From Treponema rectale (lineage in GTDB: Bacteria > Spirochaetota > Spirochaetia > Treponematales > Treponemataceae), in the NCBI RefSeq assembly GCF_014202035.1, contig NZ_JACHFR010000005.1:1-64000 (forward strand): a stretch of 64,000 nt of DNA. The letters run 5' to 3'. The translations under genes were made by a program, and so were the position numbers. Shown here piece by piece: positions 33,336-42,384 of the stretch. Under the pieces are notes generated by a model. It was not told the origin of the DNA. It was given only the letters and a program-made list of their open reading frames with translations, and ran no database searches. Within the stretch, counting starts at the first letter, position 1. Every line of letters starts with the position of its first letter.

Positions 33336-35441
33336 ATGGACGAAGTTACGCAGATTTTTGGAGAAAACGTATTTAATGAAACCGTGATGAAGTCTCGGCT
33401 TCCAAAAGAAACTTTCAAACAGCTGATGAAAACTATTGAAGGTGGAGAAAAACTTAATCCTGAAGTAGCAGTAGTTGTTGCTAATGCAATGAAAGACTGG
33501 GCAGTAGAAAAAGGTGCAACTCATTTTACTCACTGGTTTCAGCCGCTGACAGGAATTACTGCAGAAAAACATGACAGCTTCATTCAGCCGATTGAAGGCG
33601 GAAAAGTAATCATGGAATTTTCAGGAAAGGAGCTTGTTCAGGGAGAACCTGATGCTTCAAGTTTCCCGAGCGGAGGAATACGCGCAACATTTGAGGCCCG
33701 CGGCTATACAGCATGGGATCCGACTTCCTATGCCTTTATAAAAGACGGCACACTCTGCATTCCGACAGCCTTCTGTTCTTATACAGGGGAAGCTCTTGAT
33801 AAGAAAACTCCTCTTCTTCGTTCGATGCAGGCAATCAGTAAACAGGCTGTTCGTGTTCTTCATCTTTTTGACGGAAACGAAGATGTTACTTCTGTAAAAA
33901 CAACAGTCGGTCCTGAACAGGAATATTTTTTGATTGATAAAAGTGTTTATGATAAACGTGAAGATCTGATTTATACAGGAAGAACTCTTTTTGGTGCAAA
34001 AGCTCCAAAGGGGCAGGAACTTGAAGATCATTATTTTGGAATGATTAAGCCGAGAGTTCAGGCCTTCATGAAAGATTTGAACAGGGAACTCTGGAAACTG
34101 GGAATCCTTGCAAAGACTGAACATAACGAAGTAGCTCCGGCACAGCATGAGCTTGCTCCGATTTTCTCTACAACAAACCTTGCCTGTGACCATAACCAGC
34201 TGACAATGGAATTGATGAAAAAGACAGCTGCAAAACACGGAATGGTTTGTCTTCTTCATGAAAAACCTTTTGCCGGTGTAAACGGAAGCGGTAAACACAA
34301 TAACTGGTCTATTTCTACAGATACAGGAAAGAACCTTCTTGATCCTGGAGCAACACCAGAAAGCAATGCACAGTTCCTTTTGTTCCTGTGTGCCGTAATA
34401 AAGGCTGTAGATGAATATCAGGATCTGCTGAGAATTTCAGTTGCATCAGCAGGTAATGACCATCGTCTCGGAGCAAACGAAGCGCCGCCTGCAATCATTT
34501 CTATCTTCCTTGGGGATGAACTTTCTTCAATTCTTGATTCGATCGAAAAGGGAATTCCTTACGGAAAGCATGAAAAAGAAAAAATGAAGATTGGAGTTAC
34601 TGTTCTTCCAGAATTCAATAAGGATACGACAGACAGAAACAGAACTTCTCCTTTTGCATTCACCGGAAATAAATTTGAGTTCCGCATGCTGGGTTCAAAT
34701 GAATCAATTGCATGTGCAAATGTTTTCCTGAACACAGCTGTTGCAGAAGAATTAAGTCAGTTTGCAGATGTTCTTGAAAAGGCAGAAGATTTTAACGGGG
34801 TTCTTCATGATTTGATTTTGAAGACAATCAAGGAACACAAGAGAATTATTTTTAACGGCAACGGTTATGATGATTCATGGGTAAAGGAAGCTGAAAAGAG
34901 AGGCCTGCTTAACCTTCGTTCTACACCAGAAGCTCTTCCTCATATTCTGGATGAAAAAAACATAAAGCTTTTTGAAAAGTTTGGTGTTTACTCAAAGGTT
35001 GAACTTACAAGCCGCTTTGAGATTCATAATGAAAACTATTCAAAGATAATTAATATCGAAGCAGAAACAATGCTTGAAATGGCAAAGAAAGACATTCTTC
35101 CTGCTGCAAGCAAATATGCAAATAAACTGGCAGAAACCATCGGACTTAAAAAATCTGTCTGCAGTGAATGTGATGCAAGCTATGAATCAGAAATGCTTAA
35201 AAAAGTTTCTGCACTTACGTCTGTCATCTATAGCAAGACAGAAAATCTTGAAAGCCAGGTTGTAGAGGCAAGAAAGACAGCTGACAGTTCTGATTCAAGT
35301 AAGACTGCTTTCTTCTATCGTGAACATGTGTTTGCAGCAATGAATGAACTTCGTACTGCTGCAGATGAACTTGAAACAATTACACCAAAAGAATTGTGGC
35401 CGTTCCCAAGCTATGGTGACCTGCTGTTCAGTGTTAAATAA
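33336..35441 (+). CDS. glnN: Glutamine synthetase type III
   Basis: A 701-aa GSIII, the large form found in Bacteroidetes, clostridia, cyanobacteria and some spirochaetes. Features are the N-terminal GSIII domain with [10 protein letters not shown], then [26 protein letters not shown], the catalytic segment [12 protein letters not shown] and GSGKHNNWS. The start at 33336 was chosen because AAGGAG lies 8 nt upstream. An in-frame ATG at 33243 falls inside the leader hairpin and would add residues unlike the family. It is 21 nt upstream of the Amt-PII gene, so both respond to the same leader. Confidence 0.95.
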   Translation: MDEVTQIFGENVFNETVMKSRLPKETFKQLMKTIEGGEKLNPEVAVVVANAMKDWAVEKGATHFTHWFQPLTGITAEKHDSFIQPIEGGKVIMEFSGKELVQGEPDASSFPSGGIRATFEARGYTAWDPTSYAFIKDGTLCIPTAFCSYTGEALDKKTPLLRSMQAISKQAVRVLHLFDGNEDVTSVKTTVGPEQEYFLIDKSVYDKREDLIYTGRTLFGAKAPKGQELEDHYFGMIKPRVQAFMKDLNRELWKLGILAKTEHNEVAPAQHELAPIFSTTNLACDHNQLTMELMKKTAAKHGMVCLLHEKPFAGVNGSGKHNNWSISTDTGKNLLDPGATPESNAQFLLFLCAVIKAVDEYQDLLRISVASAGNDHRLGANEAPPAIISIFLGDELSSILDSIEKGIPYGKHEKEKMKIGVTVLPEFNKDTTDRNRTSPFAFTGNKFEFRMLGSNESIACANVFLNTAVAEELSQFADVLEKAEDFNGVLHDLILKTIKEHKRIIFNGNGYDDSWVKEAEKRGLLNLRSTPEALPHILDEKNIKLFEKFGVYSKVELTSRFEIHNENYSKIINIEAETMLEMAKKDILPAASKYANKLAETIGLKKSVCSECDASYESEMLKKVSALTSVIYSKTENLESQVVEARKTADSSDSSKTAFFYREHVFAAMNELRTAADELETITPKELWPFPSYGDLLFSVK

Positions 35442-35462
35442 ATTTTTTTTACGGAGGTTTAT

Positions 35463-37142
35463 ATGTCTGAAGTTTGGAGTGTATGGTTTTTAATAGGAGC
35501 TGCACTTGTATTCTTTATGCAGTGCGGTTTTGCCATGGTTGAAACAGGTTTTACCCGTGCAAAAAATGCCGGAAACATCATCATGAAAAACCTTATGGAT
35601 TTCTGTATCGGCACACCGATGTTCATGCTTTTAGGCTTTGGCCTGATGATGAGTGAGAATTATATTTTTGGCGTCATCGGAAAACCGAACATGCAGCTGT
35701 TTACGAATTTTGCAGAACTTAACTGGTCTTCATTTGTATTCAACCTTGTATTCTGTGCAACAGCAGCAACCATTGTAAGCGGTGCAATGGCTGAACGTAC
35801 AAAGTTCAGTGCCTACTGTATTTATTCAGCTGTAATTTCTGCTGTGGTTTATCCTATTGAAGCAGGATGGGTATGGAATCCTGAAGGCTGGCTTGTACAG
35901 CTTGGATTTGTAGATTTTGCCGGAGGTGCTGCAATTCATTCCGTAGGTGGAACAGCAGCTCTGCTTGGTGCAATGTTCCTTGGTCCCCGTATCGGAAAAT
36001 ATGATTATGACAAGAAGGGAAAGGTAACAAAGGTTCATGCAATTCCCGGACATTCCCTGACTCTCGGTGCACTGGGAACTTTTATTCTGTGGTTCGGATG
36101 GTATGGTTTTAACGGTGCTGCCTGTACACAGCTTCTTGGAGTAGGAGGACTTGCTGCAGTATTTACAACTACAACTATTGCTCCTGCTCTTGCTGCAGTT
36201 ACGACAATGCTCTTTACCTGGATAAAGAACGGTAAGCCTGATGTTTCAATGACGCTGAATGCTTCTCTTGCAGGTCTTGTTGCAATTACTCCAACCTGTG
36301 CAACTGTTGATGCTTTAGGTGCAAGCATCATCGGAATTGTTGCAGGAATTCTTGTGGTAGTTGTTGTAGAAATCATGGATCTTAAACTTCATATTGATGA
36401 TCCGGTAGGTGCTGTTGCAGTTCATCTTGCAAACGGAATCTGGGGTACTTTATCAGACGGACTTTTCAATGTTGAATCCGGAGTTTTCTATGGCGGAGGT
36501 TTTAAGCATCTTGGAGTTCAGGCTCTTGGAGAATTTACGATTGTTGCATGGACTGCTGTGTGCATGATTATAGTCTTTGCTCTGATAAAAAAGTTCCATG
36601 GACTTCGTGCAAGTCGTGAAGAAGAAGTTGTAGGTCTTGATAAGCTTGAGCATGGAATTGAATCTGCATACGGTGGATTCATTATGGCTCCACAGGTAAT
36701 GACAGACGGTGAACCAGGTTCAGGAATTTCTGAAACATCCGTTCCTGTAGAAAAAGCTGTACCGGTTGCCCGTGCTTCAAGCAGACCTGATGCAAAGTTC
36801 CATATGGTTACAATCATCACCCGTCAGAGTAAGTTTGACGATCTTAAGGCTGCAATGAATGAGATTAATGTTACTGGAATGACAGTTACAAATGTTTTAG
36901 GCTGCGGAGTTCAGCACGGACAGATACAGAAGTATCGTGGTGTTCCGATGGATATGACTCTCCTTCCAAAAATAAAGGTAGACATTGTCGTAAGTGAAGT
37001 TCCTGTTGATCTTGTAATTACAGCTGCAAAAGAAGTTCTTTACACAGGTAATATCGGTGACGGAAAGATTTTTGTATATGATGTTCAGAACGTAGTAAAG
37101 GTCAGAACCGGTGAAGAAGGTTATGAAGCTTTACAGGATTAA
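35463..37142 (+). CDS. amt: Ammonium transporter with fused C-terminal PII domain
   Basis: A 559-aa fusion. Residues about 1-400 are an 11-helix Amt channel with FVLVF-type start replaced by FFMQCGFAMVETGFTRAKN, GGAAIHSVGGTAAL and the pore region HSLTLGALGTFILWFGWYGFNG. After a linker, residues about 444-555 form a PII (GlnB/GlnK-like) domain with a T-loop containing QKYRG, where the Tyr lines up with the Tyr51 uridylylation site of GlnB. PII normally blocks Amt from a separate protein; here the regulator is tethered to the channel. AGGTTT after ACGG provides the ribosome-binding site. It is in an operon with glnN. Confidence 0.94.
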   Translation: MSEVWSVWFLIGAALVFFMQCGFAMVETGFTRAKNAGNIIMKNLMDFCIGTPMFMLLGFGLMMSENYIFGVIGKPNMQLFTNFAELNWSSFVFNLVFCATAATIVSGAMAERTKFSAYCIYSAVISAVVYPIEAGWVWNPEGWLVQLGFVDFAGGAAIHSVGGTAALLGAMFLGPRIGKYDYDKKGKVTKVHAIPGHSLTLGALGTFILWFGWYGFNGAACTQLLGVGGLAAVFTTTTIAPALAAVTTMLFTWIKNGKPDVSMTLNASLAGLVAITPTCATVDALGASIIGIVAGILVVVVVEIMDLKLHIDDPVGAVAVHLANGIWGTLSDGLFNVESGVFYGGGFKHLGVQALGEFTIVAWTAVCMIIVFALIKKFHGLRASREEEVVGLDKLEHGIESAYGGFIMAPQVMTDGEPGSGISETSVPVEKAVPVARASSRPDAKFHMVTIITRQSKFDDLKAAMNEINVTGMTVTNVLGCGVQHGQIQKYRGVPMDMTLLPKIKVDIVVSEVPVDLVITAAKEVLYTGNIGDGKIFVYDVQNVVKVRTGEEGYEALQD

Positions 37143-37159
37143 TTAAAAAAACAAAATGA

Positions 37160-37200
37160 ATTATTGGTAAAATTCAGTGGAATTTTACCAATAATTCTCT
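37160..37200 (+). terminator. Terminator of the glnN-amt operon
   Basis: A perfect 15-bp stem (ATTATTGGTAAAATT with its complement) and 6-nt loop, followed by a weak T-rich tail. Confidence 0.8.
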
Positions 37201-37204
37201 TTAC

Positions 37205-37470
37205 AACAAAAAAGGCTGATGATACTATATATAGTATGATACGAAATGCAGGCCGTTCTTTTGGCCGCTTCTTTTCTTTTTATTTCTTTTTCGCCTGAGG
37301 GCGAACATCTCTTATCTTTTTGTGCAATGCGTTCCGGGAACCGTGCACGGTAACTAATCTTTTACATAATAAAAACTGAGATTTTGAAAAGGCCGGCTGC
37401 AGGTGTGCTGGATAACCAGGTGCATTGTATCCGTTCAGTTTCCTTTTAAAATAAAAATCTCAAAAAGAGG
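37205..37470 (+). other. Structured gene-free leader region before paaK
   Basis: About 270 nt without a gene but with many hairpins: ATACTATATATAGTAT palindrome (near 37222), GGCC-8nt-GGCC, TCGCC-TGA-GGGCGA (near 37290), GTTCC-G-GGAAC inside GTGCA/TGCAC (near 37325-37350), and a long-range stem in which GAGATTTT and GAAAAGG pair with CCTTTT and AAAATCTC, enclosing CTGG-ATAA-CCAG. The last stem ends at the paaK ribosome-binding site (AAAGAGG). I could not match it to a riboswitch class I know. Confidence 0.55.
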
Positions 37471-37475
37471 AATAT

Positions 37476-38786
37476 ATGAGTTTAAAGTATTTTCAGCCAG
37501 AAAAAGAATGCATGTCTCTGGAGGAACTGCGCAAGCTTCAGGGGGAGCGTCTTGCTGCCAATTTCCGCCATGTTTATGAAAATGTAGAGTATTACAGAAA
37601 GCGCTGCCAGGAAGCAGGTGTTACTCCTGATGATATAAAGGGACTTGAGGATCTTGATAAAATTCCTTTTACCTGTAAGGACGATTTAAGACAGACATAT
37701 CCTTACGGACTCTTTGCAGTACCTATGAGTAAGGTTGTCCGCATTCACGCTTCCAGTGGAACTACAGGAAAGCAGATTGTTGTAGGTTATACAAAAGAAG
37801 ACCTTGATATATGGGATGAATGTACGGCACGACAGCTTGTGGCAGTTGGTGCTGATGAAAATGATATTGTTCAGGTTGCATACGGTTACGGACTTTTTAC
37901 CGGAGGTTTTGGTGTTCATGGTGGAGCGACAAGACTGGGATGTCAGGTAATTCCTATTTCCAGCGGAAACACTCAGCGCCAGATTACTTTCATGCAGGAC
38001 TTAAAGTCAACAGTTCTCTGCTGTACGCCAAGCTATGCAGCTTATCTTGGTGAAACCTTAAAGGAAATGGGACTTACTCCTGATGACATTCATCTTAAGG
38101 CGGGTATTTTTGGTGCAGAGCCGTGGACTGAAGAAATGCGCCGTGATATAGAAAAATCTCTCGGGCTTAAGGCTTACGATATTTACGGTCTTACAGAAGT
38201 TATGGGGCCTGGTGTTGCCTATGAATGTGCAGAACAGAAGGGTATGCATGTAAATGAAGATCACTTTATTATAGAAACAATTGATCCGAAAACCGGCAAG
38301 CGCCTTCCTGATGGAGAAAAGGGTGAACTGGTATTTACTGCAATTACAAAGCAGGCCTTCCCGTTAATGAGGTTCCGCACAAAGGATATCGGTGTCCTTA
38401 ACCGTGCAAAGTGTTCATGCGGAAGAACATTTGTAAGGATGTCCAAACCTATGGGACGTACTGATGACATGCTTATTATCCGCGGCGTTAATGTATTCCC
38501 GAGTCAGATCGAAGGCGTTCTCATGCAGAATGGTTATCCTGCTAATTATGAAATTCATGTCGGCAGAGAAAACAATACTGATACATTTGAAATAAAAGTT
38601 GAAATGACTGCAGAAAAATTCAGTGACGTTATTTCTGAAATCAACAGGCAGGAAAAACAGCTTGAAAGTGCATTGCTCAGTGTTCTTCAGATTAAGGCAA
38701 AGGTTACTCTTGTAGCACCAAAGACTATTGCCCGCTCAGAAGGAAAAGCTAAGCGTGTAATTGATACAAGAAAACTTCATGATTAG
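37476..38786 (+). CDS. paaK: Phenylacetate-CoA ligase
   Basis: AMP-forming ligase of aryl-acetates and CoA. The 436-aa protein has the phosphate loop ASSGTTGKQIVVGYT near residue 90, the YGLTEVMGPG A5 motif and the hinge/C-terminal segment GRTDDMLIIRGVNVFPSQIE typical of PaaK. An AGAGG site precedes the ATG. With IorAB and the following ACT protein it probably handles aryl-acetyl-CoA from aromatic amino acids; in fermenters the reaction can run toward ATP and free acid. The unusually structured upstream region suggests RNA-level control. Confidence 0.92.
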   Translation: MSLKYFQPEKECMSLEELRKLQGERLAANFRHVYENVEYYRKRCQEAGVTPDDIKGLEDLDKIPFTCKDDLRQTYPYGLFAVPMSKVVRIHASSGTTGKQIVVGYTKEDLDIWDECTARQLVAVGADENDIVQVAYGYGLFTGGFGVHGGATRLGCQVIPISSGNTQRQITFMQDLKSTVLCCTPSYAAYLGETLKEMGLTPDDIHLKAGIFGAEPWTEEMRRDIEKSLGLKAYDIYGLTEVMGPGVAYECAEQKGMHVNEDHFIIETIDPKTGKRLPDGEKGELVFTAITKQAFPLMRFRTKDIGVLNRAKCSCGRTFVRMSKPMGRTDDMLIIRGVNVFPSQIEGVLMQNGYPANYEIHVGRENNTDTFEIKVEMTAEKFSDVISEINRQEKQLESALLSVLQIKAKVTLVAPKTIARSEGKAKRVIDTRKLHD

Positions 38787-38839
38787 AGGTAATCATGATA
38801 GCCTGCGACTGCCGTTGAGGCTTTATCAAGGAGAAGATT

Positions 38840-39271
38840 ATGACAATTAAACAGATTTCTATTTTTATTGAAAACCGTAAGAATGCTCTTTCTGAACTTA
38901 CTAATGTACTTGCTGAACATAAGATTAATATCAGGACTCTGAGCATTGCTGATACCAGTGACTTTGGGATTGCCCGCATTATTGTAGATAATCCGGAACA
39001 GGTTCAGGCAGCTCTTGAACGTTCAGCTTACATTGTAAAAGTTACTCCGGTAATTGCTGTAGAAATTCCTGATGAAGCAGGAAGCCTTAACCGCATACTT
39101 AAGATTCTTGCAGACAATAACCGCAATGTAGAATACATGTATGGATTTACGGGGCATAAATCCGGGACTGCATATATGATTATCCGCTGTACTGATGTTG
39201 CAGAAACGGAACGTATTCTTGACGCCAACGGAATCCGCATGGCAAGTCAGGATGAACTTTTGAAGTGCTAG
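38840..39271 (+). CDS. Tandem ACT-domain protein (paaK-associated)
   Basis: A 143-aa protein made of two ACT domains (about residues 1-68 and 70-143). The first begins MTIKQISIFIENRKNALSEL; the second contains EIPDEAGSLNRILKILADN. Stand-alone double-ACT proteins commonly follow paaK and ior genes and are thought to bind aromatic amino acids and regulate this pathway. AAGGAG precedes the ATG. It lies 53 nt after paaK. Confidence 0.88.
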   Translation: MTIKQISIFIENRKNALSELTNVLAEHKINIRTLSIADTSDFGIARIIVDNPEQVQAALERSAYIVKVTPVIAVEIPDEAGSLNRILKILADNNRNVEYMYGFTGHKSGTAYMIIRCTDVAETERILDANGIRMASQDELLKC

Positions 39272-39279
39272 GAAATAAT

Positions 39280-39678
39280 ATGACGGATTTAGAAAAGGCA
39301 AGGGAATTTTTTGGTAAGGATACTTATGCATCAGAAACTACCGGAATCGTGATAGAAGAAGTTGCAGAGCATTATGCGGTGTGTTCGCTTGCCATTACAG
39401 CGGCTCATAAAAATGCTTATGGCGGTGTTATGGGCGGCGCTATTTTTACTCTTGCAGATTATACGTTTGCGGTTGCATCCAATTTTAATTCCGTTCAGAC
39501 AGTTTCTGTTTCAAGTAATATTTCTTTTATCGGTGCGGCAAAGGGTACAAAACTTACAGCCCGTTCCTCACTGATAAAAGACGGCCGTTCTACATGTCTT
39601 TACTCAATAGAAATAAACGATGAACTGGGAACAAAAGTTGCATTTGTTACGATTAACGGAATGAAGCTTGCGCGGTGA
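39280..39678 (+). CDS. PaaI-family hotdog thioesterase
   Basis: A 132-aa hotdog-fold acyl-CoA thioesterase of the PaaI/4-hydroxybenzoyl-CoA class, with the core helix segment NAYGGVMGGAIFTLADYTFAVASN and a C-terminal beta strand GTKVAFVTINGM. It would hydrolyse aryl- or phenylacetyl-CoA to the free acid. The start at 39280 is preferred because AGGAAA lies at the right spacing; an in-frame GTG at 39265 overlaps the ACT gene end. It is 8 nt after the ACT gene, so the two are in one operon with paaK. Confidence 0.87.
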   Translation: MTDLEKAREFFGKDTYASETTGIVIEEVAEHYAVCSLAITAAHKNAYGGVMGGAIFTLADYTFAVASNFNSVQTVSVSSNISFIGAAKGTKLTARSSLIKDGRSTCLYSIEINDELGTKVAFVTINGMKLAR

Positions 39679-39839
39679 AATCTCAGCTGATAAATCCGCT
39701 TAGGAATTATCATTTTATTCCATATAATAATTCTTCTAGTGCATTGAAGATTGCCATGAAAACTCTTCAATCAGAATTGACAGACCTTCTCAAACAGGAA
39801 GAAGAAAGCAAAAAAGAACTGCTTGAAATTAAAGTATGA
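39675..39839 (+). pseudogene. 54-codon frame resembling the C-terminus of a type I methylase (HsdM)
   Basis: The frame can start at a GTG overlapping the thioesterase stop (GTGA) and ends at 39839. Its last third, LTDLLKQEEESKKELLEI, strongly resembles the coiled tail of HsdM-type subunits. The first part is not recognisable. It is best read as the remnant of a type I restriction locus whose other parts follow downstream, although a small coupled gene cannot be ruled out. Confidence 0.45.
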
Positions 39840-39841
39840 AA

Positions 39842-39876
39842 AACAAACGGATTTGTTCACATCTAACGATGCTCAC
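39842..39876 (+). repeat. 35-bp direct repeat, left copy flanking the GxxExxY gene
   Basis: Starts AACAAACGGATTTG and ends ATCTAACGATGCTCAC. It matches 40271-40305 with three differences. Read on the minus strand it contains GTTAGAT, which fits the integron core-site pattern GTTRRRY. Confidence 0.8.
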
Positions 39877-39885
39877 GGAGTTTAT

Positions 39886-40272
39886 ATGTTAGTATATGAA
39901 GAAGAAACTGGAAAGATTATAAAAGCTTGCATGAATGTTTTTAATGAACTTGGAAATGGTTTTTTGGAAGCAGTTTATCAGGAAGCGTTGGCTATTGAAT
40001 TTGAATTAATGAAAATTCCGTATAAGAAAGAAGCTAAGATTGAGATATTTTACAAAGGAAATAAACTTAATAAAGAATATTATGCCGATTTTATTTGTTA
40101 TGACAAAATAATTGTTGAGTTGAAATGTGTATCAAGACTTGTAAATGCAAATAAAGCTCAGGTCATAAACTATCTGCATGGAACACATTTTGCTGTTGGA
40201 TTACTTGTAAATTTTGGCGAGAGTTCATTGAAATGGGAAAGACTAACCTTATTGAAAAATAAGGAAAAATAA
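39886..40272 (+). CDS. GxxExxY protein
   Basis: A 128-aa protein of the small GxxExxY family with the signature GNGFLEAVYQEAL near residue 28 and the C-terminal half DFICYDKIIVELKCV, which recalls nuclease-like folds. The function of the family is unproven. The start at 39886 was chosen for the CGGAG site 5 nt upstream; an in-frame ATG at 39823 lies inside the preceding remnant. The gene is bracketed by 35-bp direct repeats, as if it had been inserted as a unit. Members of this family are often found in insertions and defence islands. Confidence 0.85.
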   Translation: MLVYEEETGKIIKACMNVFNELGNGFLEAVYQEALAIEFELMKIPYKKEAKIEIFYKGNKLNKEYYADFICYDKIIVELKCVSRLVNANKAQVINYLHGTHFAVGLLVNFGESSLKWERLTLLKNKEK

Positions 40273-40348
40273 CAAACGGATTTGCTCGCATCTAACGATG
40301 CTCTCATTAAAAAGTGAAGGTCGTTAGACCTGAACAAATCCGTTTGTT
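40271..40348 (+). repeat. 35-bp direct repeat (right copy) within a 78-bp imperfect palindrome
   Basis: The right copy covers 40271-40305. AACAAACGGATTTGCTC pairs with GAACAAATCCGTTTGTT at 40332-40348, and TCTAACGA at 40291-40298 with TCGTTAGA at 40321-40328. The inner boxes ATCTAAC and GTTAGAC fit RYYYAAC and GTTRRRY, the core boxes of integron attC sites, although the spacing between them (about 35 nt) is short. Confidence 0.75.
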
Positions 40349-40366
40349 GATAAAAAGAGGTTTGAA

Positions 40367-41521
40367 GTGGAAAAGAATCCATACGAAATAGATTTTGAAT
40401 CCTACATCCGCGAAGGTGAACCTGACAAAAAAGAGAAAAGCATCGCCTGGTCAATTGCAACTGGCTTACAGCAGGTTGATGGACTTACACCTTCAGCTTA
40501 TCTATATGAAACTGCAAAGCGTAATATTGAAGGTGAGATTTCAATTGAAGAAGCAAAAAAACTTATAGACTCTTATTACGAATCAAAAACATCCTGCACC
40601 GAAGATGATGATGACACAGAAGAAGCAGATAAAGTTTCGACTAGAATTACAGAACTTCTTTCTGAAAAATCTTTTAGTTTCACTCCTAATCAATTGTTAT
40701 CAATTCACGAGCGTTTATTCAAAGGCGTATTTTATAAAGTAAAAGCCGGAAAATTTCGCGATTACAACATTACAAAAAAAGAATGGGTGTTGAACGGTGA
40801 CACAGTTTTGTATGCCAATGCAGATCTGATTAAAGAAACTCTGAAATATGATTTTGAAACGGAAAAGAGTTTTGACTATTCCAAACTTTCAAAGGAAGAT
40901 GCTGTAAAGCATATTACACGATTTGTTGCGAACATGTGGCAGATTCATCCATTTGGTGATGCGCATGTGCCGCAAGGCACAAACGTCAATAATTTCCACT
41001 CATGCAAACGACGCGGAGCGGCGTATGGTAACACAAGAACAACAGCCGTTTTTACAATCAAATATCTTCGATCGCTAGGTTTTAATGTGAACAACGAGCC
41101 TTTTGAAAAACACAGCTGGTATTTCCGAAATGCCTTAGTGCGTGCAAATTATACAAACATGCAGAAGGGCATTTATATGAATACGGAATATCTTGAAAAG
41201 TTTTTTCGTAACATTCTGCTTGGCGAAAACAACGAACTTAAAAACAGATATACCCATATTGATTATGATGAATATATGAAAAAGGTATCTGTAAAAGAAA
41301 CTGAAAAGATTACACAAAAGATAACTGTAAAGATTACTGCAAATCAGCAAAAAATAATTGGAGTTATTAAAGAAAATCCATTTATTACACAAGAAGAATT
41401 ATCAAATATTGTAGGAATTGCACGCCTTAACATAAATAAAAACATGAAAAAATTGCAGGAGCAGGGCATCATAAAGCGTATCGGTGCAGACAAAAACGGC
41501 CATTGGGAGGTGATTGAATGA
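40367..41521 (+). CDS. Fic-domain protein with insertion in the catalytic motif
   Basis: A 384-aa Fic protein, a family that transfers AMP (or other groups) to hydroxyl side chains. Order: an N-terminal Fic_N-like region, the Fic core, and a C-terminal winged-helix domain (residues ~320-384, QEELSNIVGIARLNINKNMKKL). The motif HPFx(D/E)GNxR should be continuous, but HPFGD at residues 194-198 and GNTRT at 221-225 are separated by 22 extra residues encoded by a GC-rich palindromic element (40961-41026). Activity is doubtful. A GTG start at 40367 follows AAGAGG. The last codons overlap the BRO gene by 4 nt. Confidence 0.85.
   Translation: MEKNPYEIDFESYIREGEPDKKEKSIAWSIATGLQQVDGLTPSAYLYETAKRNIEGEISIEEAKKLIDSYYESKTSCTEDDDDTEEADKVSTRITELLSEKSFSFTPNQLLSIHERLFKGVFYKVKAGKFRDYNITKKEWVLNGDTVLYANADLIKETLKYDFETEKSFDYSKLSKEDAVKHITRFVANMWQIHPFGDAHVPQGTNVNNFHSCKRRGAAYGNTRTTAVFTIKYLRSLGFNVNNEPFEKHSWYFRNALVRANYTNMQKGIYMNTEYLEKFFRNILLGENNELKNRYTHIDYDEYMKKVSVKETEKITQKITVKITANQQKIIGVIKENPFITQEELSNIVGIARLNINKNMKKLQEQGIIKRIGADKNGHWEVIE
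40961..41026 (+). repeat. 66-bp in-frame palindromic insertion inside fic
   Basis: Exactly 22 codons separate HPFGD from GNTRT. The insert contains GTGCC-GCAA-GGCAC and a second near-palindrome ACGACGC-GGA-GCGGCGT. It is richer in GC than the flanks and leaves the frame open. Confidence 0.75.
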
Positions 41522-42384
41522 CAGAAAATACCCAGATAAAACTGTTTGAAGATAAAAAAGTCCGCACCCTTTGGGATAAAGAAAGCGAAGAGTGGTATTT
41601 TTCGGTTGTGGATGTTGTCGCCGTTTTGACGGAAAGTCCGAATCCACGAAAATACTGGAGTGTATTAAAAACTCGCCTTAAAGCAGAAGGAAGTGAGTTG
41701 ACTACAAATTGTAGTCAACTGAAAATGCCATCATCAGACGGTAAAATGTACAAAACCGACTGCATGAACACCGAGCAGCTTTTCCGACTGATTCAGTCAA
41801 TTCCTTCTCCAAAGGCTGAGCCATTTAAACTCTGGATGGCTCAGGTTGCAAAAGAACGTCTTGATGAAATGCAGGATCCTGAGCAGGGAATTCAGCGGGC
41901 TTTGGCTGAATACCGGGCTTTAGGATACTCGGAAAATTGGATAAACCAGCGGCTTAAATCTATAGAAATCCGCAAAGACCTTACTGACGAATGGAAAAAG
42001 CACGGTTTAAAAGAAGGTGTTCAGTTTGCCACGCTCACGGACATAATCTATAAAACATGGGCAGGCAAAACTGCAAAAGAATACAAGGAATACAAAGGTC
42101 TTAAAAAAGAGAATTTACGGGACAACATGACCAACAAGGAGCTTGTCTTGAATATGCTGGCAGAACTTTCTACAAAAGAAATCTCTGAGTCCAACGACCC
42201 TAAAAATTTTAGCGACCATGTAAAGAATGCAGTAGACGGCGCAAGCATCGCCAAAAATGCACGCATTGAACTTGAGCAGAAAACAGGAAAGAAAGTCGTT
42301 ACGCCACTCAATGCAAGAGACGGTATCGGTCTTACAGAAGATACAAAGGCCTCTGTTTTTTTGGAAGATGAGGAAGAAAAGTAG
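41518..42384 (+). CDS. BRO/DinD-like protein
   Basis: A 288-aa protein with an N-terminal BRO-N-like domain (IKLFEDKKVRTLWDKESEEWYFSVVDVVAVL, ESPNPRKYWSVLKTRL) and a C-terminal helical region (KNFSDHVKNAVDGASIAKNARIELE, then KVVTPLNAR) shared with DNA-damage-inducible DinD-type proteins. It is likely DNA-associated. Such genes often sit between hsdM and hsdS in type I restriction loci. The start overlaps the Fic stop (ATGA). Confidence 0.85.
   Translation: MTENTQIKLFEDKKVRTLWDKESEEWYFSVVDVVAVLTESPNPRKYWSVLKTRLKAEGSELTTNCSQLKMPSSDGKMYKTDCMNTEQLFRLIQSIPSPKAEPFKLWMAQVAKERLDEMQDPEQGIQRALAEYRALGYSENWINQRLKSIEIRKDLTDEWKKHGLKEGVQFATLTDIIYKTWAGKTAKEYKEYKGLKKENLRDNMTNKELVLNMLAELSTKEISESNDPKNFSDHVKNAVDGASIAKNARIELEQKTGKKVVTPLNARDGIGLTEDTKASVFLEDEEEK

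Noticed and set aside
37205-37470. SRP RNA, 6S RNA or tmRNA gene
   Set aside because: The diagnostic segments (GGAAGGAAGCAGC for SRP, tRNA-like ends for tmRNA) are missing, and the 3' part is continuous with the paaK ribosome-binding site.
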